DNA of 64,000 nt, taken from CAWCDJ01 sp963836015 (lineage in GTDB: Bacteria > Acidobacteriota > Terriglobia > Bryobacterales > Bryobacteraceae). Location of the stretch: contig CAWIIF010000007.1 of NCBI GenBank assembly GCA_963836015.1, positions 62,001 to 126,000 of the forward strand. The letters are read 5' to 3'. Positions 54,363 through 62,882 of this stretch are shown here, in pieces. The notes under the pieces are model-generated. The model saw only the letters and a list, made by a program, of their open reading frames with translations. It had not been told where the DNA came from and did not search any database. Position 1 is the first letter of the stretch. The number at the start of each line of letters is the position of its first letter. Made by a program: the position numbers and the translations under genes.

Positions 54363-54787
54363 AGGGAATCCAGGTAACTTTGCAGGAGGATGACGGCGGA
54401 CAACCGGTCCACCGCAGCGGCGCGTTTCTCGATGCTGATGCCGCTCTCCCGGAGGACGCGGCCGGCCTGAACGGAAGTCAGCCGCTCGTCCCAGAATTTC
54501 ACCGGAACGCCGAGGCGCGACTCGATCGCCTGTGCGAATTCACGCACCCACCCCGATTGCCGCCCTTCGGAGCCGCCCATGTTGATCGGGTTGCCCATCA
54601 GGATCAGGCTGACCTCCCGCTCCCGGACGATCTCCCCCAGTGCGCTCAGGTCGGTTCGTTTGTTGGTGCGGACCAGGTTGGGCAGGCCCTGGGCGGTGAT
54701 CCGCAGCGGATCGCTGATGGCGAGGCCGATACGGCGTTTGCCCAGATCGAGAGCCAGGATGCGGGATAGGAGAGGGGTCAAATTCAA
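54359..54787 (-). CDS. ruvX: Holliday-junction resolvase-like / pre-16S rRNA nuclease (YqgF)
   Basis: 142 residues with an RNase H-like fold. The first catalytic Asp lies in ILALDLGKRRIGLAISDP, the Glu in VKFWDERLTS and the final Asp in AAVDRLSAVILLQSYLD. The family processes the 5' end of 16S rRNA. The start appears to be TTG 54787 (TTG 54781 is also possible). TATAAT (54797-54792 on the minus strand) lies just upstream, so the message may have almost no leader. Confidence 0.92.
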   Translation of the reverse strand: MNLTPLLSRILALDLGKRRIGLAISDPLRITAQGLPNLVRTNKRTDLSALGEIVREREVSLILMGNPINMGGSEGRQSGWVREFAQAIESRLGVPVKFWDERLTSVQAGRVLRESGISIEKRAAAVDRLSAVILLQSYLDSL

Positions 54788-54839
54788 TTACATTATAGAT
54801 GGCGCCATGATAAAGTCGGATTAAGGGTCTTTTTGCGCC

Positions 54840-56042
54840 GTGGCGCTCGTCACCAATCCTGTTAGCCGGACCACCAAGACCGTGCAGGAGGCGCGGCATC
54901 TGGCTCTGCCTGTCATCGCGGCCGGAGTGATCATCGCGATCCTCTATTTCGGCCGGGTTTTCTTCATTACATCCATCATCGCGGTCACCATTGCGTTCAT
55001 CCTCGAGCCGTTCGTGGCCTTGCTGATGAGGCTGCGGCTGCCGCGCAGCCTGGCCAGCTTCTTCGTCTGCACCATCGCCCTGCTGTTCCTGTATGTGATC
55101 GGCATGGGCGCGTATTCGCAGTTCGCGGCAATCTACGACGACCTGCCGAAGTATGGCCAGCGGATCGGCGACCTGGTGGATGGAACCCGCCAGAAACTGG
55201 AAAGCATGGAGGAGCGCACCTACCAGATGGTGGTGCCTGCCCGGCAGCGTGCGCAGCAGCAGGAGCAGGAACGCCTGCGGGCGCAGCAGTTGGCCGAGCA
55301 GCAGTCGCGCCGGAGGAATCGCAAATCCGAGCCGGTATCTCCTCCGGGGCCGGCACCCGGCACTCCCGGAGCCATTCCCGAGGTGCGCATCCACGAGGAG
55401 CGCACGCCCATCGGGGACTATCTCTCGGCGCGGCTGGCCACCTTTTACCAGATTCTGCTGATGGCGTCGTTCATCCCGTTTCTGGTCTACTTCATGCTGA
55501 GCTGGCGGGACCACATCAACCGCAGCTTCCTGCAGTTCTTCCACGGCGAAGATCGCCTGGTGGCTGCGCGCAGCCTGCAGGGGGTCGCCGACATGGTGCG
55601 CGCCTTCGTGGTGGGCAATTTCCTGCTTGGCCTGCTGCTGGCGGTGTTGAGTTCGCTCTTATTCTGGATGATGCGCCTGCCCTTCCCGCTGTTTGTCGGG
55701 CCCGTCAGCGGATTTCTGAGCCTGGTTCCGTACGTCGGCCTGCCGATGGCGATGATCCCCCCGCTGTTTGCCGCGCTGGGGGTGAACCAGGTCTCGACCT
55801 ACGTGTTCGTGATCGTCTCGGTCGCGCTGCTGCACCTGATTGCGCTCAACCTGCTGTATCCCAAGATCGTGGGCTCGCGAGTTCATCTGAACCCCTTGAT
55901 CGTGACATTCTCGTTGATGCTGTGGGGCTTTCTCTGGGACGCTCCCGGCCTGCTGCTGGCGATTCCGCTGACGGCCGGATTGAAAGCGGTGTGCGACAAC
56001 GTCAAGGGTTTGCGGCCCATCGGCAAGTTTCTCGGAGACTGA
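54840..56042 (+). CDS. AI-2E family transporter with a Gln/Arg/Pro-rich insert
   Basis: 400 residues with about eight membrane helices. The family region FVDPVGP-type is represented by FPLFVGPVSGFLSLVPYVGLPMAMIPP near 280-305, and the C-terminus has LLYPKIVGSRVHLNPLIVTFSLMLWGFLWDAPGLLLAIPL. Between helices 3 and 4 a soluble segment of about 65 residues (about 128-192) is rich in Gln, Arg, Glu and Pro (e.g. RQRAQQQEQERLRAQQLAEQ). Members export autoinducer-2 or act as Na+/H+ antiporters; which applies here is unknown. Start GTG 54840. Confidence 0.88.
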   Translation: MALVTNPVSRTTKTVQEARHLALPVIAAGVIIAILYFGRVFFITSIIAVTIAFILEPFVALLMRLRLPRSLASFFVCTIALLFLYVIGMGAYSQFAAIYDDLPKYGQRIGDLVDGTRQKLESMEERTYQMVVPARQRAQQQEQERLRAQQLAEQQSRRRNRKSEPVSPPGPAPGTPGAIPEVRIHEERTPIGDYLSARLATFYQILLMASFIPFLVYFMLSWRDHINRSFLQFFHGEDRLVAARSLQGVADMVRAFVVGNFLLGLLLAVLSSLLFWMMRLPFPLFVGPVSGFLSLVPYVGLPMAMIPPLFAALGVNQVSTYVFVIVSVALLHLIALNLLYPKIVGSRVHLNPLIVTFSLMLWGFLWDAPGLLLAIPLTAGLKAVCDNVKGLRPIGKFLGD

Positions 56043-56090
56043 GACGTGCCGGTGCTCGCCGGTTTTTGTGGATCCGCTACAATCGCTCTA

Positions 56091-57302
56091 GTGAGGAGCG
56101 TTGTTTGCCTGATTCTGCTGGCATCGCTGGCGGAAGCCGCCGACATTCCGAAGACGCTGATTTCCGAGGATGAGGCGGAACCGATCCGCAGCGCCATCGT
56201 CCGGAAAGAGGCCTGGACGGTCGATGCCGTCCGCCGCTTGCGCTCGGAAGCCGACCGCCGGATGAACGAGGGGCCGTGGACGGTCACGTCCGAAAGGCCC
56301 AATAATCCCGCCGTCGATCCTCACGATTACTACAGCGAAGCTCCCTATTGGTGGCCCAATCCCGACAACCCCAGCGGTCCGTACATTCGGAAAGACGGAC
56401 AGGTCTACCCGGGGCGTTTCACGGCCAACAAGACTGCGCTCAACCAGATGTCGGATGCGGTGTTCACGCTCGGCTCCGCGGCTTTCTTTCTGGACGATGC
56501 GGGCTACGCGCGGCGCGCGGCGCGCGTTGTTCATGCGTGGTTTGTCAATCCGAAAACCCGCATGAACCCCAGCCTGGAGCACGCCCAGGCCATTGCCGGC
56601 GTCAATACCGGCCAGAGCGCCGGCATCCTCGATGGCCGCGCCTTCATCCGTGCCATTCAGGGCATGGAATTCCTGTCGCAAACCGGAGCATGGGACCCGA
56701 AGGATCAGGCGGCGGTGCGCAAATGGTTCGAAGATTACCTGCGCTGGCTCACCAAAAGTCCCGAGGGCGAAGAGGAGAAAGCCAGCGGAAATAACCATGC
56801 TTCCTGGTGGACCGCCCAGGTGGCGGCTGTGGCGACCTTCGTCGAGAACAAACCCGAGGCCGAGGCGGCTTTCCGCTACTACCGCGACCACGTCTTTCCG
56901 CGACAGATCAAGGCCGATGGCAGCGCCCCCCGGGAAGAGGCTCGCCCGCGATCGCTTTCCTACTCGGCCTTTAACCTGGAGGCCTACGCCACGATCTGCC
57001 GCATCGCCCAGATGCAGGGCGTGAATCTCTGGAACGTTCAGGCCAAAGGGGGGGCCACCCTGGCCACCGTCATCGACTACCTGGAGCCATACCTTTCCGA
57101 CCCCCACAAGTGGAGTAAGGAACAGATCTCCGATTTTCCCAACGACGGTTTGTACTTCCTGGCCTTCGCCGGCATGGGCATGAACAAGCCCGCATACGTC
57201 GCGCTGTTCCGCAAACTGGAGCACCCCGACACTGCGTGGCTCAACGTGATCGATTTGCTGGTGTCGCGCTGGGAGGCGTCCGGGCATCAGACGCGGCACT
57301 AA
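56091..57302 (+). CDS. Exported alginate-lyase family protein (PL5-like)
   Basis: 403 residues. Signal MRSVVCLILLASLAEA from GTG 56091. The alpha/alpha toroid domain shows YYSEAPYWWPNPDNPSGPYIRKDGQVYPGR and the catalytic-site motif GNNHASWW (Asn/His) typical of family 5 polysaccharide lyases. The Tyr of the active site is probably in RSLSYSAFNLEAY. It would cleave a uronic-acid-containing polysaccharide in the periplasm or outside. TACAAT (56078-56083) lies seven nt before the start, suggesting a leaderless mRNA. Confidence 0.85.
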   Translation: MRSVVCLILLASLAEAADIPKTLISEDEAEPIRSAIVRKEAWTVDAVRRLRSEADRRMNEGPWTVTSERPNNPAVDPHDYYSEAPYWWPNPDNPSGPYIRKDGQVYPGRFTANKTALNQMSDAVFTLGSAAFFLDDAGYARRAARVVHAWFVNPKTRMNPSLEHAQAIAGVNTGQSAGILDGRAFIRAIQGMEFLSQTGAWDPKDQAAVRKWFEDYLRWLTKSPEGEEEKASGNNHASWWTAQVAAVATFVENKPEAEAAFRYYRDHVFPRQIKADGSAPREEARPRSLSYSAFNLEAYATICRIAQMQGVNLWNVQAKGGATLATVIDYLEPYLSDPHKWSKEQISDFPNDGLYFLAFAGMGMNKPAYVALFRKLEHPDTAWLNVIDLLVSRWEASGHQTRH

Positions 57303-58785
57303 GCTGCAAATCCGCGCAGGGGACCCGGGGCAGCAGGATCCGAAACGTGGTGCCGCGCCCGGGTGCGCTGGTCAGGTCGATCGTTCCCCCAAGCCCTCTC
57401 AGGATGCCCTGGACGACTGCCAGGCCGAGGCCGCGGCCCGCCGCCTTGGTGGTGAAGAACGGGTCGAACACCCGGGCCTGCGTCTCCGGACTCATGCCGC
57501 ACCCCTGGTCCGAGACTTCCAGCCGTACGTAATCTCCGTCGGGCAGGGAACCGGCAATTCCCGGCTCCGAGTCGCGGCAGACGGCAACCCGCGCGGTGCC
57601 GATCCGAATCACGGGGCTGCAGTCTCCGATAGCCTCCGCCGCGTTGATGACCAGGTTCATCAGCACCTGCCGCAATTGTGCCGGGTTGGCGCGGACGGCG
57701 CCCACATCCTCTCCGAGATCCACTGCCAGCACCACCTGCTTTGCCACAATCAACCTAAGCAGTTGAACTGTCTCCGCCGCGAGGCCGGAAACGTCGACCA
57801 GCTCCGGGTCCTGGTCTTCTTGCCCCGCGTAAAGCATGAGCTGACGAACGATATCCGCGCCGCGAGTTGCCACAACCCGGATGCTTTCGAGCGGCTCCTC
57901 GGGAGATTGCCCGTCGGCCACCTCTGCCAACGCCAGCTCTACCTGGGCCAGAATGCCGCCCAACAGGTTGTTAAAATCGTGGGCGATTCCCGCCGCCAGC
58001 GTCCCCACGACCTCCAGCTTCTGTCCGGCCAGATCGGCCTCCTGCCGCCGCTTCACGCCGGTGATGTCAATCATCGTGCCGATCTGCCCGGCGTAGACGT
58101 CTCCGACGAACCGCGGGCAGGTCGTGGCGAGCATGTGCCGGTACTCGCCGTCCGCCCGTCGGGCCCGATATTCAAATTCGTCGGTGCTCTTCGAACTGGC
58201 AGCCGCCCGATACCTGGAGCGGGCATACTCCGAGTCATCGGGTTGGATGATCTCGAGCCAGCCGGACCCCAGCAGCTGGCCGGCGGGCCGGCCGGTGAAT
58301 TCCGCTCCCCGGCGGTTGAAAAAGGTGACCTGTTCGTCCGGACCGCTCATCCACAACATGACCGGGGCCGAGTCGGCCACGGTTCGGAAACGCCCTTCGC
58401 TCTCCCGCAGCGCTTCCTCGGCCCGCTTTCGTGCCGTGATATCCGTGAACAGGCCCAGCAGACCGACCGGGGCACCCGAATCGTCGCACACCATCATGCA
58501 CGAAATACTCACCCACACAGGCGATCCGTCGGTCCGGCACAGACGGAAATCGAAAGGACTGCGGTCGCCTTCCAGGCATCTTTGAAACCGGCCCTGGGCG
58601 TCCGCCAGTTCGTCGGGATAAATGCAATCGAAGCATGTCCGGGCGGACATCGATTCGTAGTCAGCGCCGAGGATCTCGGCCATCCGGCGGTTGGAGAAGA
58701 TAGTCCGACCCTGGGGATCGGCGATCCAGATTCCCTCGGGTACGGCCTCCACGATCCAGCGGTACATCTCGTCGTTGGCGATCAT
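57241..58785 (-). CDS. PAS-domain sensor histidine kinase (soluble)
   Basis: 514 residues without membrane helices. PAS 1 is at about 5-125 with a PAC end (GLFTDITARKRAEEAL) and PAS 2 at about 130-250. HisKA has phospho-acceptor His269 (AAGIAHDFNNLLGG), and the HATPase domain shows NLVINAAEAI, VSDQGCGMS and GRGLGLAVVQG. The last 20 or so residues lie over the 3' end of the convergent lyase gene (62-bp overlap). No response regulator is adjacent. Start ATG 58785, or ATG 58767, which fits PAS 1 nearly as well. Confidence 0.9.
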   Translation of the reverse strand: MIANDEMYRWIVEAVPEGIWIADPQGRTIFSNRRMAEILGADYESMSARTCFDCIYPDELADAQGRFQRCLEGDRSPFDFRLCRTDGSPVWVSISCMMVCDDSGAPVGLLGLFTDITARKRAEEALRESEGRFRTVADSAPVMLWMSGPDEQVTFFNRRGAEFTGRPAGQLLGSGWLEIIQPDDSEYARSRYRAAASSKSTDEFEYRARRADGEYRHMLATTCPRFVGDVYAGQIGTMIDITGVKRRQEADLAGQKLEVVGTLAAGIAHDFNNLLGGILAQVELALAEVADGQSPEEPLESIRVVATRGADIVRQLMLYAGQEDQDPELVDVSGLAAETVQLLRLIVAKQVVLAVDLGEDVGAVRANPAQLRQVLMNLVINAAEAIGDCSPVIRIGTARVAVCRDSEPGIAGSLPDGDYVRLEVSDQGCGMSPETQARVFDPFFTTKAAGRGLGLAVVQGILRGLGGTIDLTSAPGRGTTFRILLPRVPCADLQLSAASDARTPPSATPANRSR

Positions 58786-58860
58786 GCCGGTTTGGGAACT
58801 GGGATCAGTGTACCAGGAGCCGTCGCCGCGGCGAAGCGGCGCCGGTGCGATAATCGCCAC

Positions 58861-60135
58861 GTGCGCACCATCATCGAGCCGTTTCGCATCAAGAGCGTGG
58901 AGCCGTTGCGCCAGACTACGCCGGAAGAGCGCCAGAGCTACCTGGAGCAGGCCGGCTACAACCTCTTCCTGATCGAAGCCCGCCACATCCTGATCGACCT
59001 GCTCACCGATTCCGGCACTAGCGCCATGTCTACCGAGCAGTGGGCGGCGGTGATGCGCGGCGACGAATCCTACGCCGGCAGCGAGAGCTTCTTCCGCCTC
59101 AAGCGGGCGGCCGACGAGCTGACCGGGTTCCGCCACATGATCCCCACGCACCAGGGGCGCGCCGCCGAACGAATTCTCTTCACGGTGATGTGCAAGCCGG
59201 GGCACGTGGTGCCTTCGAACACGCATTTCGATACCACCCGGGCCAACATCGAGTTCACCGGCGCGCGCGCCGTGGACCTGCCGGTCCCCGAAGCCGCCGA
59301 TACGCAGCTCCGCATGGATTTCAAGGGCAATATGGATGTGACGGCGCTCGAGCGCCTGATCGCCGGCGAGGGCGCGGAGAAGATCCCGCTGGTGATGCTC
59401 ACCGTCACCAACAACTCGGGAGGCGGCCAGCCGGTGTCCATGGCCAACATCGAAGCCGTCAAAGCCGTGTGCGGGCGCCACCGGATTCCCCTGTACCTGG
59501 ACGCCTGCCGCTTCGCCGAAAACGCCTGGTTCATCCGCGAGCGGGAGCCTGGGTATGGCTCGTGGACGCCGAGACGGATCGCGCAAAAGATGTTCTCGCT
59601 GGCGGACGGCTGCACCTTTTCCGCCAAGAAGGACGCCTTCGCCAACATCGGGGGCTTCCTGTGCTCCAACGACGACCGCGTGGCTCTGCAGGAGACCAAC
59701 CTGCTGATCCTGACCGAGGGATTTCCGACCTACGGCGGGCTGGCCGGCCGCGACCTGGACGCCATCGCCACCGGGCTCGGAGAGGTGCTCGACCCCGATT
59801 ATCTGCACTACCGCATCGTGTCCACCGGCTACCTGGGGCGCCACATCGCGGACCGCGGCGTGCCGATCGTCGAGCCTCCCGGGGGCCACGCGATCTATAT
59901 CGATGCAGCGCGCATGCTTCCGCACATTCCTCCCGCGCAGTTTCCGGGGCAGGCGCTGGCGGTGGAGCTGTACCGGCACGCCGGCATCCGGTCGGTGGAG
60001 ATCGGCTCCGTGATGTTCGGCGCCGCGGCGCGCCACGAACTGCTCCGCCTGGCCATTCCACGCCGCGTTTACACCCAGAGCCATATCGACTACGTCGTGG
60101 AGGCGATCCTCGAGGTGAACGACGCGCAAGCATGA
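58861..60135 (+). CDS. tnaA: Tryptophanase / tyrosine phenol-lyase family (PLP) enzyme
   Basis: 424 residues with fold type I PLP beta-eliminase features. They are EAGYNLFLIEA and LLTDSGTSAMS near the N-terminus, HFDTTRANIEFTGA, the PLP-binding VTNNSGGGQPVSMAN and LDACRFAENAWFI (Asp-Arg), the PLP lysine in FSAKKDAFANIGG, and the C-terminal GHAIYIDA. Converts tryptophan to indole, pyruvate and ammonia, or tyrosine to phenol; the discriminating residues were not resolved. GTG 58861 lies six nt after GATAAT, consistent with leaderless initiation. It is divergent from the PAS kinase. Confidence 0.92.
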   Translation: MRTIIEPFRIKSVEPLRQTTPEERQSYLEQAGYNLFLIEARHILIDLLTDSGTSAMSTEQWAAVMRGDESYAGSESFFRLKRAADELTGFRHMIPTHQGRAAERILFTVMCKPGHVVPSNTHFDTTRANIEFTGARAVDLPVPEAADTQLRMDFKGNMDVTALERLIAGEGAEKIPLVMLTVTNNSGGGQPVSMANIEAVKAVCGRHRIPLYLDACRFAENAWFIREREPGYGSWTPRRIAQKMFSLADGCTFSAKKDAFANIGGFLCSNDDRVALQETNLLILTEGFPTYGGLAGRDLDAIATGLGEVLDPDYLHYRIVSTGYLGRHIADRGVPIVEPPGGHAIYIDAARMLPHIPPAQFPGQALAVELYRHAGIRSVEIGSVMFGAAARHELLRLAIPRRVYTQSHIDYVVEAILEVNDAQA

Positions 60136-60203
60136 AATCCGCGGCCTGGAGATTGTCGAGGAGCCTGCCTTCCTGCGGCATTTCAGCGCGCGGTTCCGGC
60201 CGC

Positions 60204-60209
60204 TATAAT
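60204..60209 (+). promoter_or_regulatory. -10 box of the ABC-FmdE-thiE-clc operon
   Basis: A consensus TATAAT lies 11 nt before the first start codon (60221). A weak TTTCAG (60181-60186) sits at 17-nt spacing. The predicted leader is about five nt. Confidence 0.5.
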
Positions 60210-60220
60210 AGAGATCCCGC

Positions 60221-60664
60221 ATGCCCCGCGACCTGCTCTGGCTCAGCCTGCGCGTAGCCTCAGCCGCCACTGCGATATCGCTGGCGCTCGGGGTTTGGCT
60301 CGGTTACGTGCTCCAGTTCCGCCCCCGGGCGTCGGTTCTGCTATCGTTTCCCCTGGCCTTACCCCCCACCATTGTCTGCGCGTATTTCCTGGCGCCCCAC
60401 TTCACCTGGCAACTGGCCGCGGCGGCCGGCGCGTTGTACGCCGTCCCCTTCCTGGGGCGTAGCGCGCGCATCGCCTTCGTCGAGACCGGCTCCGAATACG
60501 GCCATGCCGCGCGCAGCCTGGGAGCGTCCGAGTGGCGCATTTTCTGGCGCGTCGGGCTGCCGCTCGCGGGCCGGCCGATTCTGGGGGCGGCCGCCATCGT
60601 GTTCGTGCGCGTGGCTTGCGAATTTGCCCTGGTGGCGGCGATCGCCTGGTACACGCGTCTATGA
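60221..60664 (+). CDS. Short ModB-like molybdate-type ABC permease
   Basis: 147 residues, about two-thirds the usual ModB length (near 220). Helices lie at about 8-28, 36-54 and 60-80, and the EAA-type loop AARSLGASEWRIFWRVGLPLAGRPILGAA is intact. Missing are helices normally found before and after. It may be a minimal channel or a shortened pseudogene-like relic. The stop overlaps the ATPase start (ATGA). No ModA-like binding protein is encoded here. Confidence 0.72.
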   Translation: MPRDLLWLSLRVASAATAISLALGVWLGYVLQFRPRASVLLSFPLALPPTIVCAYFLAPHFTWQLAAAAGALYAVPFLGRSARIAFVETGSEYGHAARSLGASEWRIFWRVGLPLAGRPILGAAAIVFVRVACEFALVAAIAWYTRL

Positions 60665-61689
60665 CATACGCGCGTATCGGCAAGAAGATTCCGCCCTCGT
60701 TTTCGATGGACCTGGAGCTTCCGGTCGGCGCCGGCGTCACAGCGGTCTACGGACCGGCGGGCTCCGGGAAAACTCTGCTTCTTGAACTGCTGGCCGGGGT
60801 TGCCGTTCCGGATTCGGGCCGCATTCTGCTCGACGACCTGATTCTCTTCGATGCAGCGGCTCGCGTAAACGTGGCGCCCCACCGGCGCCGCTGCGGTTAT
60901 ATATCGCGGAAGGACTCCCTGTTTCCGCACCTCACGCTGTGGCAGAACCTGGCCTTCGCGGCGCAGCATTTCACGCGCCTGGAACGGCACCGCCGCATCG
61001 CCGAGATGCTCGAGCGCTTCCAGTTGTCCGGTGAGTCCGCGTCGCTCCCCCGGCGCCTCTCGCCGGATCAGCGGCTGCACGGCGCGGTGGCCCGGATGCT
61101 GCTCGCGGAGCCGCGCCTCATCCTGCTCGATGAGCGCTCCTGGAACGAAACACTGCTCGCCGGAATTCGCGCGGCCGCGCCGGTCCCGGTCCTGCTGGTA
61201 ACGGGCGATCTCGATCTTTGCTGCGCGGCGGCCGGCACGCTGGTGCTTCTCGACCGCGGGCGCATTGTGCAGCAGGGAGCCCCGCGAGCGGTCCTGGACG
61301 CTCCCGACTCGGTCGACGCCGCGCGGCTGCTCGGCATTCCCAATCTCTTCGAGGCCGAGATCGGCGCGCTCGACCCGGGCCGCAATACCAGCCGGCTCGA
61401 GTTCGACGGCTTCGGACTGGCCGGCCCCTACATCCCCGGACACTTTCGCGGCGATCGTGTCTGGGTGGCCGTCTACCCGGGCGATCTGCGGGTGCATCCA
61501 GGGGATTTTCAGCCTCCGCCCAACTCCATCCGCGTTTCCCTGGTGAGGGTCTCGGAGCGCGCGCAGAGCGTGCGGCTGGAATTCGACAAGGGGATTTTCG
61601 CGGATCTCCCGCTGGCCGAGTACGCGCGCGGGAAGGATAATAGAAGCTGGCAAGTGGAATTCCCGCCGGAATCCCTGAAAATTCTGTGA
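60661..61689 (+). CDS. ModC-like ABC ATPase with degenerate signature motif
   Basis: 342 residues. The Walker A is GPAGSGKT, the Q-loop region is ISRKDSLFPHLTLWQNL, and the Walker B is RLILLDER with the catalytic Glu retained. The ABC signature reads RLSPDQRLHGAVARM instead of LSGGQ-type, the D-loop is altered (ERSWNE), and the H-loop position has GDLDL where His is expected. The C-terminal third resembles a MOP/TOBE regulatory domain. ATP hydrolysis may be weak or lost. Part of the five-gene operon. Confidence 0.8.
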   Translation: MTYARIGKKIPPSFSMDLELPVGAGVTAVYGPAGSGKTLLLELLAGVAVPDSGRILLDDLILFDAAARVNVAPHRRRCGYISRKDSLFPHLTLWQNLAFAAQHFTRLERHRRIAEMLERFQLSGESASLPRRLSPDQRLHGAVARMLLAEPRLILLDERSWNETLLAGIRAAAPVPVLLVTGDLDLCCAAAGTLVLLDRGRIVQQGAPRAVLDAPDSVDAARLLGIPNLFEAEIGALDPGRNTSRLEFDGFGLAGPYIPGHFRGDRVWVAVYPGDLRVHPGDFQPPPNSIRVSLVRVSERAQSVRLEFDKGIFADLPLAEYARGKDNRSWQVEFPPESLKIL

Positions 61690-62270
61690 AATCTCTTGCG
61701 GAATACGAAATCCTCGCCGCTCAGGCCCACGGGCACCTGTGCGCAGGCCAGATCCTGGGGCTGCGAATGGCGCTCTACGGGATGCGGCTCCTGGGTCTCG
61801 AAGACCCTGCCGGGGCGGACCGCAAGCGGCTGGTCACCTTCGTCGAGATCGACCGCTGCGCGACCGACGCCATACCCATCGTGACGGGCTGCCGCCTGGG
61901 CAAGCGGGCCCTCAAGTTCCGCGACTTCGGCAAGGTGGCCGCGACGTTCTGCGATCTGGGTGACGATCGCGCGGTCCGGGTGGCGGCCAGGGAGAGCGCC
62001 AAACAGCGGGCCCGGGAGTTGCACCCCGAGATCGAGGGCCGCAACCGGCAGCAGATGCTCGCCTATCGCGAGATGCCCGACGAGGAGTTGTTCGATATTC
62101 AATGGGTCCGCGTGGCCATCGGCCCCGAGGACCTGCCGGGCTACAAGGCGCCGCGGGTGGTTTGCGAGGAGTGCGGGGAAGGCGTCAGCTTCCGTCGCGA
62201 GGTGGTACGCGGCGGCCGCACGCTGTGCCGCGCCTGCGCCGGGGAGCGCTACTACCAGCCGCTCGCATGA
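61686..62270 (+). CDS. FmdE-family protein with C-terminal zinc ribbon
   Basis: 194 residues. The FmdE domain (about 10-130) begins AQAHGHLCAGQILGLRMA and contains FVEIDRCATDAIPIVTGCRLG, whose His/Cys residues bind metal in the family. A TraR/DksA-like zinc ribbon follows (CEECGEGVSF...LCRACAGERYY). Related archaeal proteins accompany formylmethanofuran dehydrogenase, a Mo/W enzyme. Next to molybdate-type ABC genes, a role in handling molybdenum or tungsten is suggested. Start GTG 61686 overlaps the preceding stop (GTGA). Confidence 0.85.
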   Translation: MKSLAEYEILAAQAHGHLCAGQILGLRMALYGMRLLGLEDPAGADRKRLVTFVEIDRCATDAIPIVTGCRLGKRALKFRDFGKVAATFCDLGDDRAVRVAARESAKQRARELHPEIEGRNRQQMLAYREMPDEELFDIQWVRVAIGPEDLPGYKAPRVVCEECGEGVSFRREVVRGGRTLCRACAGERYYQPLA

Positions 62271-62836
62271 TCCGCTGCTACATCACCGACCGCCGCGCCG
62301 CGGGCCAGTCCGACATCGACCCGCTCATGGGTTACATCGCCCGAGCGCTCACCCAGGGCGTGGAGATGATTCAGATCCGCGAAAAGGACCTCCCCGCGCG
62401 CCAATTGTGCGAACTCGTTCGCCGCGCGCTGGCGCTCCCGAACCCGCACCACGCCCGTATTCTCGTGAATTCGCGAACCGACGTTGCTCTCGCCTGCGGC
62501 GCCCACGGCGTGCACCTTCCGGGCGGCTCGATCGCGCCGCGGCAGCTGCGCTCCATCGTGCCGCCGGATTTTTACATCGGTGTCTCCACGCATTCCATCG
62601 ACGAACTTCGTGACGCCGAACAGGAAGGCGCCGATTTCGCCCTCTTCAGCCCCATTTTCCCGACCCTCTCGAAAGTTTTGTACGGCCCCGCACAAGGGCT
62701 GGTTAACCTGCGGCGGGCCGCGGCCTCGGTGCGGATTCCGGTGCTCGCGCTGGGAGGAATCACCAGCCGCAACGCGCCGGAATGTATGGCCGCGGGCGCA
62801 GCGGGCATCGCCGGTATTTCGCTGTTCCAGTCGTAA
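62267..62836 (+). CDS. thiE: Thiamine-phosphate synthase
   Basis: 189 residues with the TIM-barrel ThiE fold, slightly shorter than the usual 205-220. Motifs: EMIQIREKDLPARQL, ILVNSRTDVALACGAHGVHLP, GVSTHSIDEL, FALFSPIFPT and VLALGGI. Couples hydroxymethylpyrimidine-PP with thiazole-phosphate to thiamine phosphate, the substrate of ThiL (37 kb). ATG overlaps the fmdE stop (ATGA). Confidence 0.92.
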   Translation: MIRCYITDRRAAGQSDIDPLMGYIARALTQGVEMIQIREKDLPARQLCELVRRALALPNPHHARILVNSRTDVALACGAHGVHLPGGSIAPRQLRSIVPPDFYIGVSTHSIDELRDAEQEGADFALFSPIFPTLSKVLYGPAQGLVNLRRAAASVRIPVLALGGITSRNAPECMAAGAAGIAGISLFQS

Positions 62837-62882
62837 GCGCTACGATCGAATCATAGACCCGAACTCGAAGCACAACCTGCGC

